Of a DNA stretch of 64,000 nucleotides, positions 1-8,275 are shown one piece after another. The notes under the pieces were generated by a model. It had not been told where the DNA came from. It saw only the letters and a program-made list of their open reading frames with translations, and made no database searches. The position numbers and the translations under genes are program-made. Positions within the stretch are counted from its first letter, which is position 1; every line of letters starts with the position of its first letter. The DNA comes from an uncultured Pelagibacteraceae bacterium (GTDB lineage: Bacteria > Pseudomonadota > Alphaproteobacteria > Pelagibacterales > Pelagibacteraceae): NCBI GenBank assembly GCA_902629955.1, contig CACOSS010000003.1, positions 30,331 to 94,330 of the forward strand, given 5' to 3'.

Positions 1-250
1 GCTTTACTGTCATTTCTTTATTATCTAAATCTATATTTCTATCCTCAAAAAAGTCTATACCAACAAATTTAAAGTTATTTTTATGAATTTTGTTTAAAAT
101 TTCACAAACATTCCTTGACGTGACACCTTGATAAACTCCAACTTCTAAAAAATTAGCAGGTTTGTATTTTTCAATTTCTAACAACAAAAGTCTTGCAGAG
201 TCTAAATCCTTTTTAAAACTAGTTTTTCTAAGATAAAATTTAAATTTCAT
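1..250 (-). CDS. SAM-dependent methyltransferase, class I (3' end outside window)
   Basis: Reading the minus strand from an ATG at 248-250 gives 83 open codons that run off the left edge. The segment LEVGVYQGVTSRN at about residues 36-48 followed by FVGIDFFED at about 66-74 looks like motif I (an E-x-G SAM-binding turn) and the acidic beta-2 end of a Rossmann methyltransferase. The substrate cannot be told. Its start lies 3 bases from the neighbouring gamma-carbonic-anhydrase-like stop, so both were probably transcribed together. Without the C-terminus, it could also be a related Rossmann protein. Confidence 0.65.
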   Translation of the reverse strand, partial: MKFKFYLRKTSFKKDLDSARLLLLEIEKYKPANFLEVGVYQGVTSRNVCEILNKIHKNNFKFVGIDFFEDRNIDLDNKEMTVK

Positions 251-253
251 ATA

Positions 254-766
254 TTAAAATATTGATTTTGAATATTTTTTCCAATTATCCTGATAATGTT
301 TTGTATTTTCAGATACAGCTTTTTTTTCTTCCTCTGTAACCTCTCTCACTACTTTGCCAGGTGACCCAATTACAAGCGAATTGTCAGGGATCACTTTATT
401 TTCAGTGATTAATGCTTTTGCACCAATAATACAATTTTTTCCAATTTTTGCGTTATTTAGTATCACTGCTCCAATACCAATTAGACTGTTATCTCCAATT
501 GAACATCCGTGAAGCATAACTAGATGACCCACAGTAACATTTTTTCCTACTTTTAATGGATAACCAGGATCAGTGTGAAGTACACATCCATCTTGAACAT
601 TTGACCCCTCGCCTATATAAATATTTTCTAAATCTCCTCTTAAAGTTGCATTAAACCATATACTTGTATTTTTTTCTAAAGTTACATCACCAATCACAAC
701 TGCATTGGGTGCTACCCAATTTTCGCCAGAGTTTTTTGGTTTTTTATCTTTTAAATCATAAAACAT
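254..766 (-). CDS. Gamma-carbonic anhydrase-like hexapeptide-repeat protein
   Basis: A 170-residue left-handed beta-helix protein of the YrdA/PaaY/gamma-carbonic anhydrase family. Hexapeptide repeats run from about residue 20 to 140. The three family metal-ligand histidines are present: H64 (VLHTD), H81 (VGH) and H86 (MLHGC). The family ranges from true carbonic anhydrases to proteins of unknown catalytic role, so CO2 hydration is possible but not shown. It is cytosolic (no signal peptide) and transcribed divergently from the thioredoxin-fold gene 20 bases away. Confidence 0.85.
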   Translation of the reverse strand: MFYDLKDKKPKNSGENWVAPNAVVIGDVTLEKNTSIWFNATLRGDLENIYIGEGSNVQDGCVLHTDPGYPLKVGKNVTVGHLVMLHGCSIGDNSLIGIGAVILNNAKIGKNCIIGAKALITENKVIPDNSLVIGSPGKVVREVTEEEKKAVSENTKHYQDNWKKYSKSIF

Positions 767-786
767 AAATTATATATTGTTGTAGC

Positions 787-1341
787 ATGTCTCTAACAAA
801 AACTCCAATTTGCGATTTTGGAAAAAAAGCTGAAAACTTCAAACTTAAATCTACAGATAATAAAATAATTTCTTTAAATGATTTAAAGGGCGTAAAAGGA
901 ACTTTGATAATGTTTATTTGTAATCACTGTCCATATGTTAAGGCAATAATTAAAGATTTAGTTGAAGATTGTAAAAATTTAAAAAAATTTGGAATTAATT
1001 CAATTGCAATATGTTCTAATGATGTAAAAAATTATCCAGAGGACTCTTTTGAAAATATGATTATCTTTTCAAAAGAAAATAATTTTTCTTTTCCATACCT
1101 TCATGATGAAACACAGGAAGTAGCTAGAACATATGACGCTGTTTGCACACCAGACTTTTTTGCTTATAATGGAAACTTGGAACTTCAGTACAGAGGTAGA
1201 ATTAAACAGTTAAAAGACTTAAAACCTATAGATGACGGTGAGAGTGAGTTATTTAAAGCTTTAACTTTAATTTCAAAAACAGGTCAAGGACCTGAGAAAC
1301 AACATCCAAGTATGGGCTGTAATATAAAGTGGATAAAATAA
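787..1341 (+). CDS. Thioredoxin-like AhpC/TSA family protein
   Basis: A 184-residue cytosolic thioredoxin-fold protein. The motif FICNHCPYVKA (about residues 43-53) places a CxxC pair at the N-terminal end of the redox helix, as in the family often annotated as redoxin or peroxiredoxin-like. There are further cysteines at CTP (about residue 120) and near the C-terminus. It is likely a thiol reductase or peroxidase; the physiological partner is not evident. The next gene starts directly after its stop codon (1342), so the two are co-transcribed although functionally unrelated. Confidence 0.75.
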   Translation: MSLTKTPICDFGKKAENFKLKSTDNKIISLNDLKGVKGTLIMFICNHCPYVKAIIKDLVEDCKNLKKFGINSIAICSNDVKNYPEDSFENMIIFSKENNFSFPYLHDETQEVARTYDAVCTPDFFAYNGNLELQYRGRIKQLKDLKPIDDGESELFKALTLISKTGQGPEKQHPSMGCNIKWIK

Positions 1342-2424
1342 ATGTTTTTAATTTTAACTAGAAATTTCCCTCCTGAAATTGGCGGTATGCAAAATCTAAT
1401 GTATGGTTTAACTAAATCTTTATCTAAATTAAATATTGTAAAAGTTTTTGCCGATTATCATAAAAATTATTTGAGTTTTGATAATAATGTTAATTTTTCT
1501 ATTGAAAGAATTGGAGGGCCAAAATTACTTAGAAAATATAGAAAATCTTATTTAATTAATGAATTTATAAAAAATAACAAAAATGTTAGTTGTATAATTG
1601 CTGATCACTGGAAGAGTTTAGAGCTCATTAACACTAGTAAAAAAAAAATATGCTTAATTCATTCGAAAGAAATTAATCATGAAAAAGGCTCAAAACAAAA
1701 TAAAAGATTAATAAATATTTTAAATAATGTTGATCATGTAATAGCAAACTCAATTTTTACAAAAAATTTAGCAATAAATATGGGTGTAAATGAAAATAAA
1801 ATAGATGTAATTAATCCAGGGGTTGATGCAGTAAAAGAGATTTCTAAAAAAAATTTGGATCAAGCTGAAAAGATTTTTAATGGAAAATCAAATAGATTAA
1901 TTACCGTTTCTAGATTCGACAAAAGAAAAAATCATGAAAAAGTAATTATGGCAATTAGAAATTTAAAAGAACTGTATCCAAATATTATCTATATTTGTAT
2001 TGGCTATGGAGATGAGGAGCAAAATTTAAAAAAATTAGTTAATGAACTCAACCTAAATAACCATGTTATTTTTCTAAAGAATGTTGAAACAGAACTTAAG
2101 AATGCCTTAATATGCAAATCAAATATTTTTGTAATGCCCTCTATAATTCATAATAAATCAGTCGAGGGTTTTGGTATTGCTTATATTGAAGCTGCGCAAT
2201 ATGGGATTCCTTCTATTGGCGGAAAAGATGGTGGAGCTTCAGATGCAATAATACATGAAAAGACAGGATTAATTTGTGATGGAAATAATCTTGAGGAAAT
2301 TTATTCCTCATTAGATAAAATGCTTAAAGATCATAAGTATAAAGAATATGGAAAAGAAGCAAAAAAATTTTCAGAAAACTTTTATTGGGATAAAATAATT
2401 AAAAGTTATCAAAAAATTTTATAG
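1342..2424 (+). CDS. Glycosyltransferase family 4
   Basis: A 360-residue GT-B glycosyltransferase. The N-terminal half opens with the acceptor-domain loop FPPEIGGMQNLMYGL (residues 9-23). The C-terminal half has ITVSRFDKRKNHEKVI (about 186-201) and the nucleotide-sugar site EGFGIAYIEAAQYGIPSIG (about 274-292), whose E-x7-E pattern is typical of GT4. It probably transfers a hexose during lipopolysaccharide or other envelope glycan assembly on the cytoplasmic face. It overlaps the convergent GT9 gene by 6 bases. Donor and acceptor are unknown. Confidence 0.85.
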   Translation: MFLILTRNFPPEIGGMQNLMYGLTKSLSKLNIVKVFADYHKNYLSFDNNVNFSIERIGGPKLLRKYRKSYLINEFIKNNKNVSCIIADHWKSLELINTSKKKICLIHSKEINHEKGSKQNKRLINILNNVDHVIANSIFTKNLAINMGVNENKIDVINPGVDAVKEISKKNLDQAEKIFNGKSNRLITVSRFDKRKNHEKVIMAIRNLKELYPNIIYICIGYGDEEQNLKKLVNELNLNNHVIFLKNVETELKNALICKSNIFVMPSIIHNKSVEGFGIAYIEAAQYGIPSIGGKDGGASDAIIHEKTGLICDGNNLEEIYSSLDKMLKDHKYKEYGKEAKKFSENFYWDKIIKSYQKIL

Positions 2425-3351
2425 AATTATTTTTTCAAAAACTTTTCTTGCACTTAACTTTTTTAAATCAGCAACTTGAATTGCTTTAAATTTCTCCCTT
2501 TCAATGCTTACCTTGTAAGCGGTTGTATGAGATCCAAAAATAGCAATACCTTTAACACCAAGATGAGCTGACATATGTGCTGGTCCTGTATCATTAGCTA
2601 CTACAAAAGAACTTTTTTTAATAAGAGATGAAAGTTGAGGAATTTTAAGAGCTTTACCATTATCTAAAATACATTCCGCATTAAAATTTTGTGCCTCTTG
2701 TAGTTCATTGGGCCCTGGTGCAATTACAACTTTATACTCATTTTTTAACTCATCTTTAATTAATTTAATAAGTTCATTGTAATAGGGCCATTTTTTTAAA
2801 TGAAGGTGTGGTGAACAAAATGGAAATAAAATAATATATTTTCCTAATTTAAATTTAGAATTAATTTCTGATATATCTGAACAAGACCAACCAAAATTTG
2901 GTTTGAGAGTATGTTTAGTGTTTAATCCAGAAGTTTTTAATTGATGGTCAAATCTCTCTAAAACTGAAAGTTTATCAAATTCCTCTTTTGTGGTATTTGG
3001 GGGCAATGTTGTTTCCGATGATGACCAGGAATTATAATTTGAATTTGGGAATAATACTTTTTTATAGAATGAAGTTCTTGATGAATTTTGTAAATCAAAT
3101 ACTTTTATAAATTTAAATTTTTTTATATTTCTCATTAATAAATATAAATAAATAAGATTAAATCTAGATAATCGTTTATCTAGAATTACATCAGTAATGA
3201 GAGGGTTTTTTTTATACAAGTCTAAGTAGGGTTTAGAGGTCATAACATAAAGCTTATGATCCTTGTTGTTTTCATAAATATCTTGAATTGCGCCACTTGC
3301 TTGGGCTATATCACCTAAAGATCCATGTTTAATAATTAAAATATTAGACAT
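2419..3351 (-). CDS. Glycosyltransferase family 9 (heptosyltransferase-like)
   Basis: A 310-residue GT-B protein of the ADP-heptose:LPS heptosyltransferase family. It begins ILIIKHGSLGDI (the family R/K-xGSLGD phosphate-binding start). The C-terminal domain has SSFVVANDTGPAHMSAHLG (about residues 248-266), the conserved D-T-G-P-x-H donor-site motif, and IAIFGSHTT. It likely adds a core sugar to lipid A-linked oligosaccharide. Close to full length for the family. It is convergent with the GT4 gene and divergent from the DUF6165 gene. The exact heptose or other donor is not determinable. Confidence 0.85.
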   Translation of the reverse strand: MSNILIIKHGSLGDIAQASGAIQDIYENNKDHKLYVMTSKPYLDLYKKNPLITDVILDKRLSRFNLIYLYLLMRNIKKFKFIKVFDLQNSSRTSFYKKVLFPNSNYNSWSSSETTLPPNTTKEEFDKLSVLERFDHQLKTSGLNTKHTLKPNFGWSCSDISEINSKFKLGKYIILFPFCSPHLHLKKWPYYNELIKLIKDELKNEYKVVIAPGPNELQEAQNFNAECILDNGKALKIPQLSSLIKKSSFVVANDTGPAHMSAHLGVKGIAIFGSHTTAYKVSIEREKFKAIQVADLKKLSARKVFEKIIL

Positions 3352-3383
3352 ATTTTAAACAACTTAACATAATATAAAAATTT

Positions 3384-3773
3384 ATGAATAAAATACTTGT
3401 TGAAGTTTCAATTGGAGAACTTTTAGACAAAATTTCTATTTTAGAGATCAAACAAGAAAAAATAAAAGATCCTGAAAAATTAAAATTCATCAATAATGAA
3501 CACTCTATATTAAAAGAACAGTTGGAAAAAAATGTAAAATCTGATGATAAGCTAAGTAAACTATATCGCTCACTTAAAGAAATTAATTCTAAACTTTGGG
3601 TCATTGAGGATGAAAAAAGACAATGTGAAAAAGATAAAGATTTTTCAGAGAAGTTTATTAAACTTTCAAGAGATGTACATTTTCTTAATGACGATCGGGC
3701 AAAAATTAAATTAGAGATAAATAATCATACCGGATCAATTATTAAGGAAATTAAAGAATATACTGGTTATTAA
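3384..3773 (+). CDS. DUF6165 family protein
   Basis: A 129-residue, highly charged, mostly helical protein starting KILVEVSIGELLDKISILEI, the signature opening of a small uncharacterised family (I believe DUF6165) found beside LPS glycosyltransferases in marine alphaproteobacteria. No signal peptide or membrane segment. A predicted coiled coil covers residues 15-60 and 75-115. The function is unknown; the adjacent GT9 and GT4 genes suggest a link to envelope glycan synthesis. The alternative reading frame on the other strand (3344-3604) was judged a shadow. Confidence 0.7.
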   Translation: MNKILVEVSIGELLDKISILEIKQEKIKDPEKLKFINNEHSILKEQLEKNVKSDDKLSKLYRSLKEINSKLWVIEDEKRQCEKDKDFSEKFIKLSRDVHFLNDDRAKIKLEINNHTGSIIKEIKEYTGY

Positions 3774-3781
3774 ATTATTTA

Positions 3782-4933
3782 ATGGGTCTGCAATTTTCAA
3801 AAGAAGAATTTTTAAATAGACAAAAAAAAGTTTTAAAGTCAATGGGAGAACAAAATCTAGATGCTCTTCTAATGTTTAGACAAGAGTCTATGTATTGGTT
3901 GACTGGTTATGATACTTTTGGATATGTTTTTTTTCAAACTCTTGTTTTAGATAAAAATGGTAATACAATATTACTAACTAGAGCTCCTGATTTACGACAG
4001 GCTCAAAATACATCAAACATAAAAGATATTAGAATTTGGGTTGATAAAGAGGGTTCCAATCCAGCAAATGATCTAAAAGTCATTTTAGATGAGTTGGATC
4101 TTAAAGGTAAAAAATTAGGAGTTGAATATGAAGCTTACGGCTTAACTGGAAGAAATGCTTTAAGACTGAATAAATCTTTAGAAAATTATTGTAGTGTTGA
4201 AGATAAATCAGACTTAATAACAAAATTAAGGGTTGTTAAATCTAAAGAAGAAATTGTTTATGTTAAAAAAGCTGCGGATCTTGCTGATAAAGCTTTAAAT
4301 GAAGTTTGGAAACATGCAAAAGCTGGCGTGAGTGAGTCAAAAATACTAGCTGAAATGAATAAAGTTATTTTTGAGGGAGGTGGGGATTATCCTGCGAACG
4401 AATTCATTATTGGCTCAGGAAAAAATGCTTTGCTATGTCGTTATCAAGCAGAAAAACAAATTTTGAGTAACCAAGATCAATTAACTGTGGAATGGGCTGG
4501 TACATATAAACATTATCATTCGGCAATGTTTAGAACTATTCCCATTGGTAAAGCGGATCCCAAACATCATAAAATGCATGAGGCTTGTGTTGAAGCACTA
4601 AAAAATTGCGAAAATAAACTCAAACCAGGAAGTAAAATCGGGGAAGTTTTTGACACACATGCGAAAACTTTTGATGATCTTGGTTTTAATAAAGCAAGAA
4701 TGAATGCGTGTGGTTACTCTTTAGGCGCTACATTTTCCCCCAATTGGATGGACTGGCCAATGTTATACACTGGCAACTCTTATGTTATAGAACCTGGGAA
4801 TGTATTCTTTATACATATGATTTTAATGGACTCAGAAAATCAATTAGCGATGAATTTAGGAGAAACATATTTGGTTAATGACAAAGGTAACGAAAGGCTT
4901 GGTAAGCAAAAACTAGATTTGGTTATTCTTTAA
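3782..4933 (+). CDS. M24-family hydrolase, creatinase/ectoine hydrolase (DoeA/EutD)-like
   Basis: A 383-residue pita-bread-fold protein: N-terminal creatinase-type domain (about 10-150) and C-terminal M24 domain (about 160-380). The usual dinuclear metal ligands are altered. The segment TVEWAGTYKHYHSAMFRT carries Glu and Ala where metallopeptidases have two Asp, and GYSLGATFSPNWMDWP replaces the GHGIG histidine. Loss of the metal set is characteristic of creatinase-type and ectoine-hydrolase-type members, so ring or amidine hydrolysis of a small osmolyte is more likely than peptide cleavage. It is convergent, with a 4-base overlap, to a polar amino-acid ABC transporter that may bring in its substrate. 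The M24 fold is firm; the substrate is inference. Confidence 0.7.
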   Translation: MGLQFSKEEFLNRQKKVLKSMGEQNLDALLMFRQESMYWLTGYDTFGYVFFQTLVLDKNGNTILLTRAPDLRQAQNTSNIKDIRIWVDKEGSNPANDLKVILDELDLKGKKLGVEYEAYGLTGRNALRLNKSLENYCSVEDKSDLITKLRVVKSKEEIVYVKKAADLADKALNEVWKHAKAGVSESKILAEMNKVIFEGGGDYPANEFIIGSGKNALLCRYQAEKQILSNQDQLTVEWAGTYKHYHSAMFRTIPIGKADPKHHKMHEACVEALKNCENKLKPGSKIGEVFDTHAKTFDDLGFNKARMNACGYSLGATFSPNWMDWPMLYTGNSYVIEPGNVFFIHMILMDSENQLAMNLGETYLVNDKGNERLGKQKLDLVIL

Positions 4934-5607
4934 TTGAAACTGTATTTTTTTTCCAAAAATTTAATCACATTGTGGATTATAAAAGTTATAAATAAGTAAA
5001 TACCACCAGCAACAATAAATACTTCAATAGGTTTAAAAGTCGTTGAAATTATATATTTTGCAACTCCAGTCAAATCCATCAAAGTAACAGTACTTGCTAA
5101 AGAAGTGCCTTTCATCATTAAAATGATTTCATTGCCGTAAGCTGGTAAAGATTGTCTTATGGCGATAGGAATTTGAATTTTATAAAATATAATTTTACTA
5201 GATATTCCCAAACTCTGACCTGCCTCAATAATTCCAGGTTTAATTGTTTGAAATGCAGATCGTAATATTTCAGATGTGTAAGCTCCAGTATTAAGTGAAA
5301 AAGCAATTATAGCACACCAATAAGGTTCTTTTAAAATTACCCATAATACTGTTGATCGTAAATAATCTATTTGACCTAAACCAAAATAAATGATGAATAT
5401 TTGAACCAATAGTGGTGTCCCTCTAAATACATAAGAATAACCGTAGGCAAATTTATTTAAAATTGGGTTTTTATTAATTCTTAAAATTGCAAAACAAAGA
5501 CCAATAATTAATCCAAAAATTAATGATGCAGATAATAGTTTTAGTGTTACTAAAGTAGCATTAAGTAGCTTTGGAAAACTATTTATCATTAGTTCAAAAT
5601 CCATCAA
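4930..5607 (-). CDS. Polar amino acid/opine ABC transporter permease (HisM type)
   Basis: A 225-residue inner-membrane permease with about five membrane helices and the EAA loop GQSLGISSKIIFYKIQIPIA (about residues 130-149). The opening FPKLLNATLVTLKLLSAS is typical of the HisM/OccM/EhuD group. It overlaps the upstream permease by 4 bases (ATGA), so the two are translationally coupled and form a heterodimeric channel. No ATPase gene is found next to it. Confidence 0.87.
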   Translation of the reverse strand: MMDFELMINSFPKLLNATLVTLKLLSASLIFGLIIGLCFAILRINKNPILNKFAYGYSYVFRGTPLLVQIFIIYFGLGQIDYLRSTVLWVILKEPYWCAIIAFSLNTGAYTSEILRSAFQTIKPGIIEAGQSLGISSKIIFYKIQIPIAIRQSLPAYGNEIILMMKGTSLASTVTLMDLTGVAKYIISTTFKPIEVFIVAGGIYLFITFIIHNVIKFLEKKYSFN

Positions 5608-6296
5608 TAGCCCCTGCTGTATCTAACTTCTAATTTATTTATTAACTTCATGCTTAAATATGTTAGCAATAAATATAAAACCGCAGCAAATGAATAAAAA
5701 AATAATGGATCCCTTGTCGATCCAGCAGCAATGTAAGATTGCCTCATTATTTCAACTAAACCCGTTACTGAGATAAGTGAAGTATCTTTTAAAGTAATTT
5801 GCCAAACATTGCTTAAGTTAGGAATGGCAAGTCTTAACATTTGAGGCATAATCACCTTAAAAAAATGAACTGGTTTTTTTAAACCTAAAACCTTTGAGGC
5901 CTCAAATTGTCCTTTATCAATTGATTGAATTGCTCCTCTAAAAACTTCTGTTGAATAAGCTCCTGAGATAATGCCAATTGCAAAAGACCCAGTTATAAAT
6001 GCGTTAATTTCAATATATTCATTGTATCCAAATATAGAAGCAACATACATAACTGCTCCACTTCCACCAAAGAAAAATAAATAAATAACCAATAATTCAG
6101 GAACTCCTCTTATAACTGTGGTGTAACAGTTTCCTATAAGATTTAAAAATTTACTTTTGGATAATTTTAGTGGGGTAAATATTAAAGCAAAAATAAATCC
6201 TATGAGCATAGCTGTTATTGAAACAGCAATTGTCATCATGGTTGCGATTAACAGTTCATCGCCCCAGCCAGTTTTTCCGAATGAAAGAAGTTCCAT
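5604..6296 (-). CDS. Polar amino acid/opine ABC transporter permease (HisQ type)
   Basis: A 230-residue membrane protein beginning LLSFGKTGWGDELLIATMMT, typical of HisQ/OccQ/EhuC permeases, with about five transmembrane segments. The EAA loop is SKVLGLKKPVHFFKVIMP (about 133-150), followed by RGVPELLVIYL-type helices. It partners with the downstream HisM-type subunit. The gene lies 44 bases after the binding-protein gene, with a perfect stem-loop between them that could set a lower permease dosage. Confidence 0.87.
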   Translation of the reverse strand: MELLSFGKTGWGDELLIATMMTIAVSITAMLIGFIFALIFTPLKLSKSKFLNLIGNCYTTVIRGVPELLVIYLFFFGGSGAVMYVASIFGYNEYIEINAFITGSFAIGIISGAYSTEVFRGAIQSIDKGQFEASKVLGLKKPVHFFKVIMPQMLRLAIPNLSNVWQITLKDTSLISVTGLVEIMRQSYIAAGSTRDPLFFYSFAAVLYLLLTYLSMKLINKLEVRYSRGY

Positions 6297-6303
6297 ACAG
6301 ACC

Positions 6304-6326
6304 GGCGACTATAAATTATAGTCGCC
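6304..6326 (-). promoter_or_regulatory. Intercistronic stem-loop between binding-protein and permease genes
   Basis: The arms GGCGACTATA (6304-6313) and TATAGTCGCC (6317-6326) pair perfectly with a 3-base loop. On the transcribed minus strand no T run follows, so it is not a standard intrinsic terminator. Such hairpins between binding-protein and permease genes are known to protect the upstream mRNA segment and raise binding-protein levels; that role here is inferred. Confidence 0.6.
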
Positions 6327-6340
6327 AAATCTAAAATTAT

Positions 6341-7168
6341 TTACATAGATGCATCAAAGCCGAACCACTTAGTAGCAATTCTACTAATGTCGCCGTTCTT
6401 TCTTGCTTTGTCAATTGCTTTATTAAAAGCGTTTAGTAACTCTGTGTCATCTTTTCGTATACCAACACCTACACCATTACCAAATGCACCACCTGAAAAG
6501 GTTGGTCCAACTAACACAACTGGTTTACCTGATTTTTCTGCATAATCACTAAAAGCTACAGCAGCAGCTAATGCAGCATCACATCTACCAGATGCTAAAT
6601 CTAAGTTTACTTCGTCCTGAGTTTTATATGTTCTTACATTTACTTTTCCAACATCACCCGAGTCTAAAAAGTTTTGGTGAATTGTTGCAGTTTGCACACA
6701 CACTGTTTTACCTGCTAAACCAGCTGTCAAAGTTTTAAGTGCTTTTTTTGCTGCAGCATTCGGTTTAGTAAGATTAATTCCAGCTGGTGTCTCCATGCCC
6801 TCTAAACTTGAACCTTTCATCACCGCGAGTGATGCAACTTCGTCGGCATAACCTTGAGAAAAACTAATTGCTTTCTGTCTTTCTGCAGTTATTGACATAC
6901 CTGCCATTATTGCATCGAACTTTCTCATAATAAGGGCTGGTATCATTCCATCCCAATCTTGCTCAACTATCTCGCATTGTTTACCTATATATCTGCAAAG
7001 TGTCCAAGCAAGCTCAACCTCAAATCCAATAAGTTTACCAGAAGCATCCTTTGAATTCCAAGGTGGGTATGCTCCTTCTGTTCCAATTTTAATTTTATCA
7101 GCATTAGCAGAAAATGATAAAAACAAAGTAATCAAAACTCCTAAGCTAAATTTTTTAATAATATTCAT
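6341..7168 (-). CDS. Periplasmic polar amino acid/opine-binding protein
   Basis: A 275-residue family 3 solute-binding protein. A signal peptide covers residues 1-23 (two lysines, hydrophobic core, SANA cleavage region). The mature part starts with KIGTEGAYPPWNSKD, the usual first ligand-binding strand, and contains DWDGMIPALIMRKFDAI and GMSITAERQKAISFS, as in HisJ/ArgT/OccT-type proteins. A strong ribosome site (GGAGGC, 7172-7177 on the minus strand) supports the start. It feeds the two permeases downstream. The ligand could be a basic or polar amino acid, an opine or ectoine. Confidence 0.87.
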   Translation of the reverse strand: MNIIKKFSLGVLITLFLSFSANADKIKIGTEGAYPPWNSKDASGKLIGFEVELAWTLCRYIGKQCEIVEQDWDGMIPALIMRKFDAIMAGMSITAERQKAISFSQGYADEVASLAVMKGSSLEGMETPAGINLTKPNAAAKKALKTLTAGLAGKTVCVQTATIHQNFLDSGDVGKVNVRTYKTQDEVNLDLASGRCDAALAAAVAFSDYAEKSGKPVVLVGPTFSGGAFGNGVGVGIRKDDTELLNAFNKAIDKARKNGDISRIATKWFGFDASM

Positions 7169-7225
7169 ATCGCCTCCAATATTTTTTTAATAAGTATTTC
7201 ACAAATTATATGATTTAAAAAGAAA

Positions 7226-8266
7226 TTATTTATTTAATGAAGAAGCAAAATTCCAAGAACAGTCAAAACTTGGTATATAGATTCTATCCAAGGATGTATT
7301 ACTGAAGCTTTTTTCAAATAAATTGAGCCATTTTTTAACTTGTTTCGGTTTTTTATCCTGACTGCCAACCTGTGCAGTTATTGTTCCATTTGGCTTCAAA
7401 ATTCTTTTAAGTGAATTGATATTTTTTGCAGCAAGATCAATACAATACTGATCATCATTAAGGTCTACAAATATTTTATCATATTTATTATCTTCAATTT
7501 TTTTAATGCTTTCAAAAGCATCACCCCAAACACACTTAACTGAATTTTTTGTGGTAGCTTTTTTACCTATTTTACTTAAATGTTTTTCACATACTTCGAC
7601 CACTTCAGGATCCAATTCAAACCAGTCTATATAATTAAATCCTTGTGAAATGCACTCTCTAGCAACACCTCCATCACCACCGCCAATAATTGCAGATTTA
7701 TCTTTTTGGGGATTTAATTTAATGCCAGAATTAACGAAAGTTGAACTATACAAATGCTCATCGCTCTCAGCAACTTGAAGTTCATTATCAATAAATAAAG
7801 ATTTTCCAAACTGTTCAAGATTTAAAATTTCAATGTGCTGGCCAACTTTGGAATTAAAATCTTCCAAAACATCTTTTACCAAATAATACTTTTTAAGTCC
7901 TGGCGAACTATAAATATCGTCATAGTAAATAATATTATCTCTATTAAATTCTTTTTTAACAATTTTTTTGTGTTTAATATCTTTTTTTATAATATCTAAA
8001 GCAACTATAGGATTAACCTTACCACATGTAAAAAAATCAAAACTTATAATTCCTTTTTCAGGGAAAGTGTGAAAACTTATATGACTTTCAGCTAAAAGAG
8101 CTACTAGGGTAAAACCCTGTGGTTCAAATTTATATTTTGATATTTCTAGAACTGTTACCTTCGCTTTTTTTGCAATTTTATATACCAATTTCTCAAAAAA
8201 TTTTGGATCATACTCTTTAACAGTACCGATAATATCCAATGTTATATGTTCACCAACTTTTGTCAT
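7226..8266 (-). CDS. S-adenosylmethionine decarboxylase-spermidine synthase fusion
   Basis: A 346-residue two-domain enzyme. Residues 1-105 are a bacterial class 1B AdoMet decarboxylase: the self-cleavage site is Glu60-Ser61 (LLAESHISFHTFPE), giving the pyruvoyl group, with His66 and Cys81 at the family catalytic positions. Residues 115-346 are an aminopropyltransferase: ESDEHLY (167-173), IGGGDGG (194-200) SAM-site glycine loop, and FVDLNDDQY around the catalytic Asp. Together they convert SAM to decarboxylated SAM and then make spermidine (or a homologue) plus 5'-methylthioadenosine. The genes that follow on the same strand and the adjacent mtnP recycle that by-product. The amine acceptor is not determinable. 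Confidence 0.92.
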   Translation of the reverse strand: MTKVGEHITLDIIGTVKEYDPKFFEKLVYKIAKKAKVTVLEISKYKFEPQGFTLVALLAESHISFHTFPEKGIISFDFFTCGKVNPIVALDIIKKDIKHKKIVKKEFNRDNIIYYDDIYSSPGLKKYYLVKDVLEDFNSKVGQHIEILNLEQFGKSLFIDNELQVAESDEHLYSSTFVNSGIKLNPQKDKSAIIGGGDGGVARECISQGFNYIDWFELDPEVVEVCEKHLSKIGKKATTKNSVKCVWGDAFESIKKIEDNKYDKIFVDLNDDQYCIDLAAKNINSLKRILKPNGTITAQVGSQDKKPKQVKKWLNLFEKSFSNTSLDRIYIPSFDCSWNFASSLNK

Positions 8267-8275
8267 AAAAAATTA

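Noticed and set aside
3782..4933. DMSP lyase DddP assignment for the M24 enzyme
   Set aside because: DddP keeps metal ligands of the M24 fold, whereas here the Asp and His positions are substituted.
6304..6326. Intrinsic terminator call for the hairpin
   Set aside because: No T run follows on the transcribed strand and the downstream permease must be expressed.
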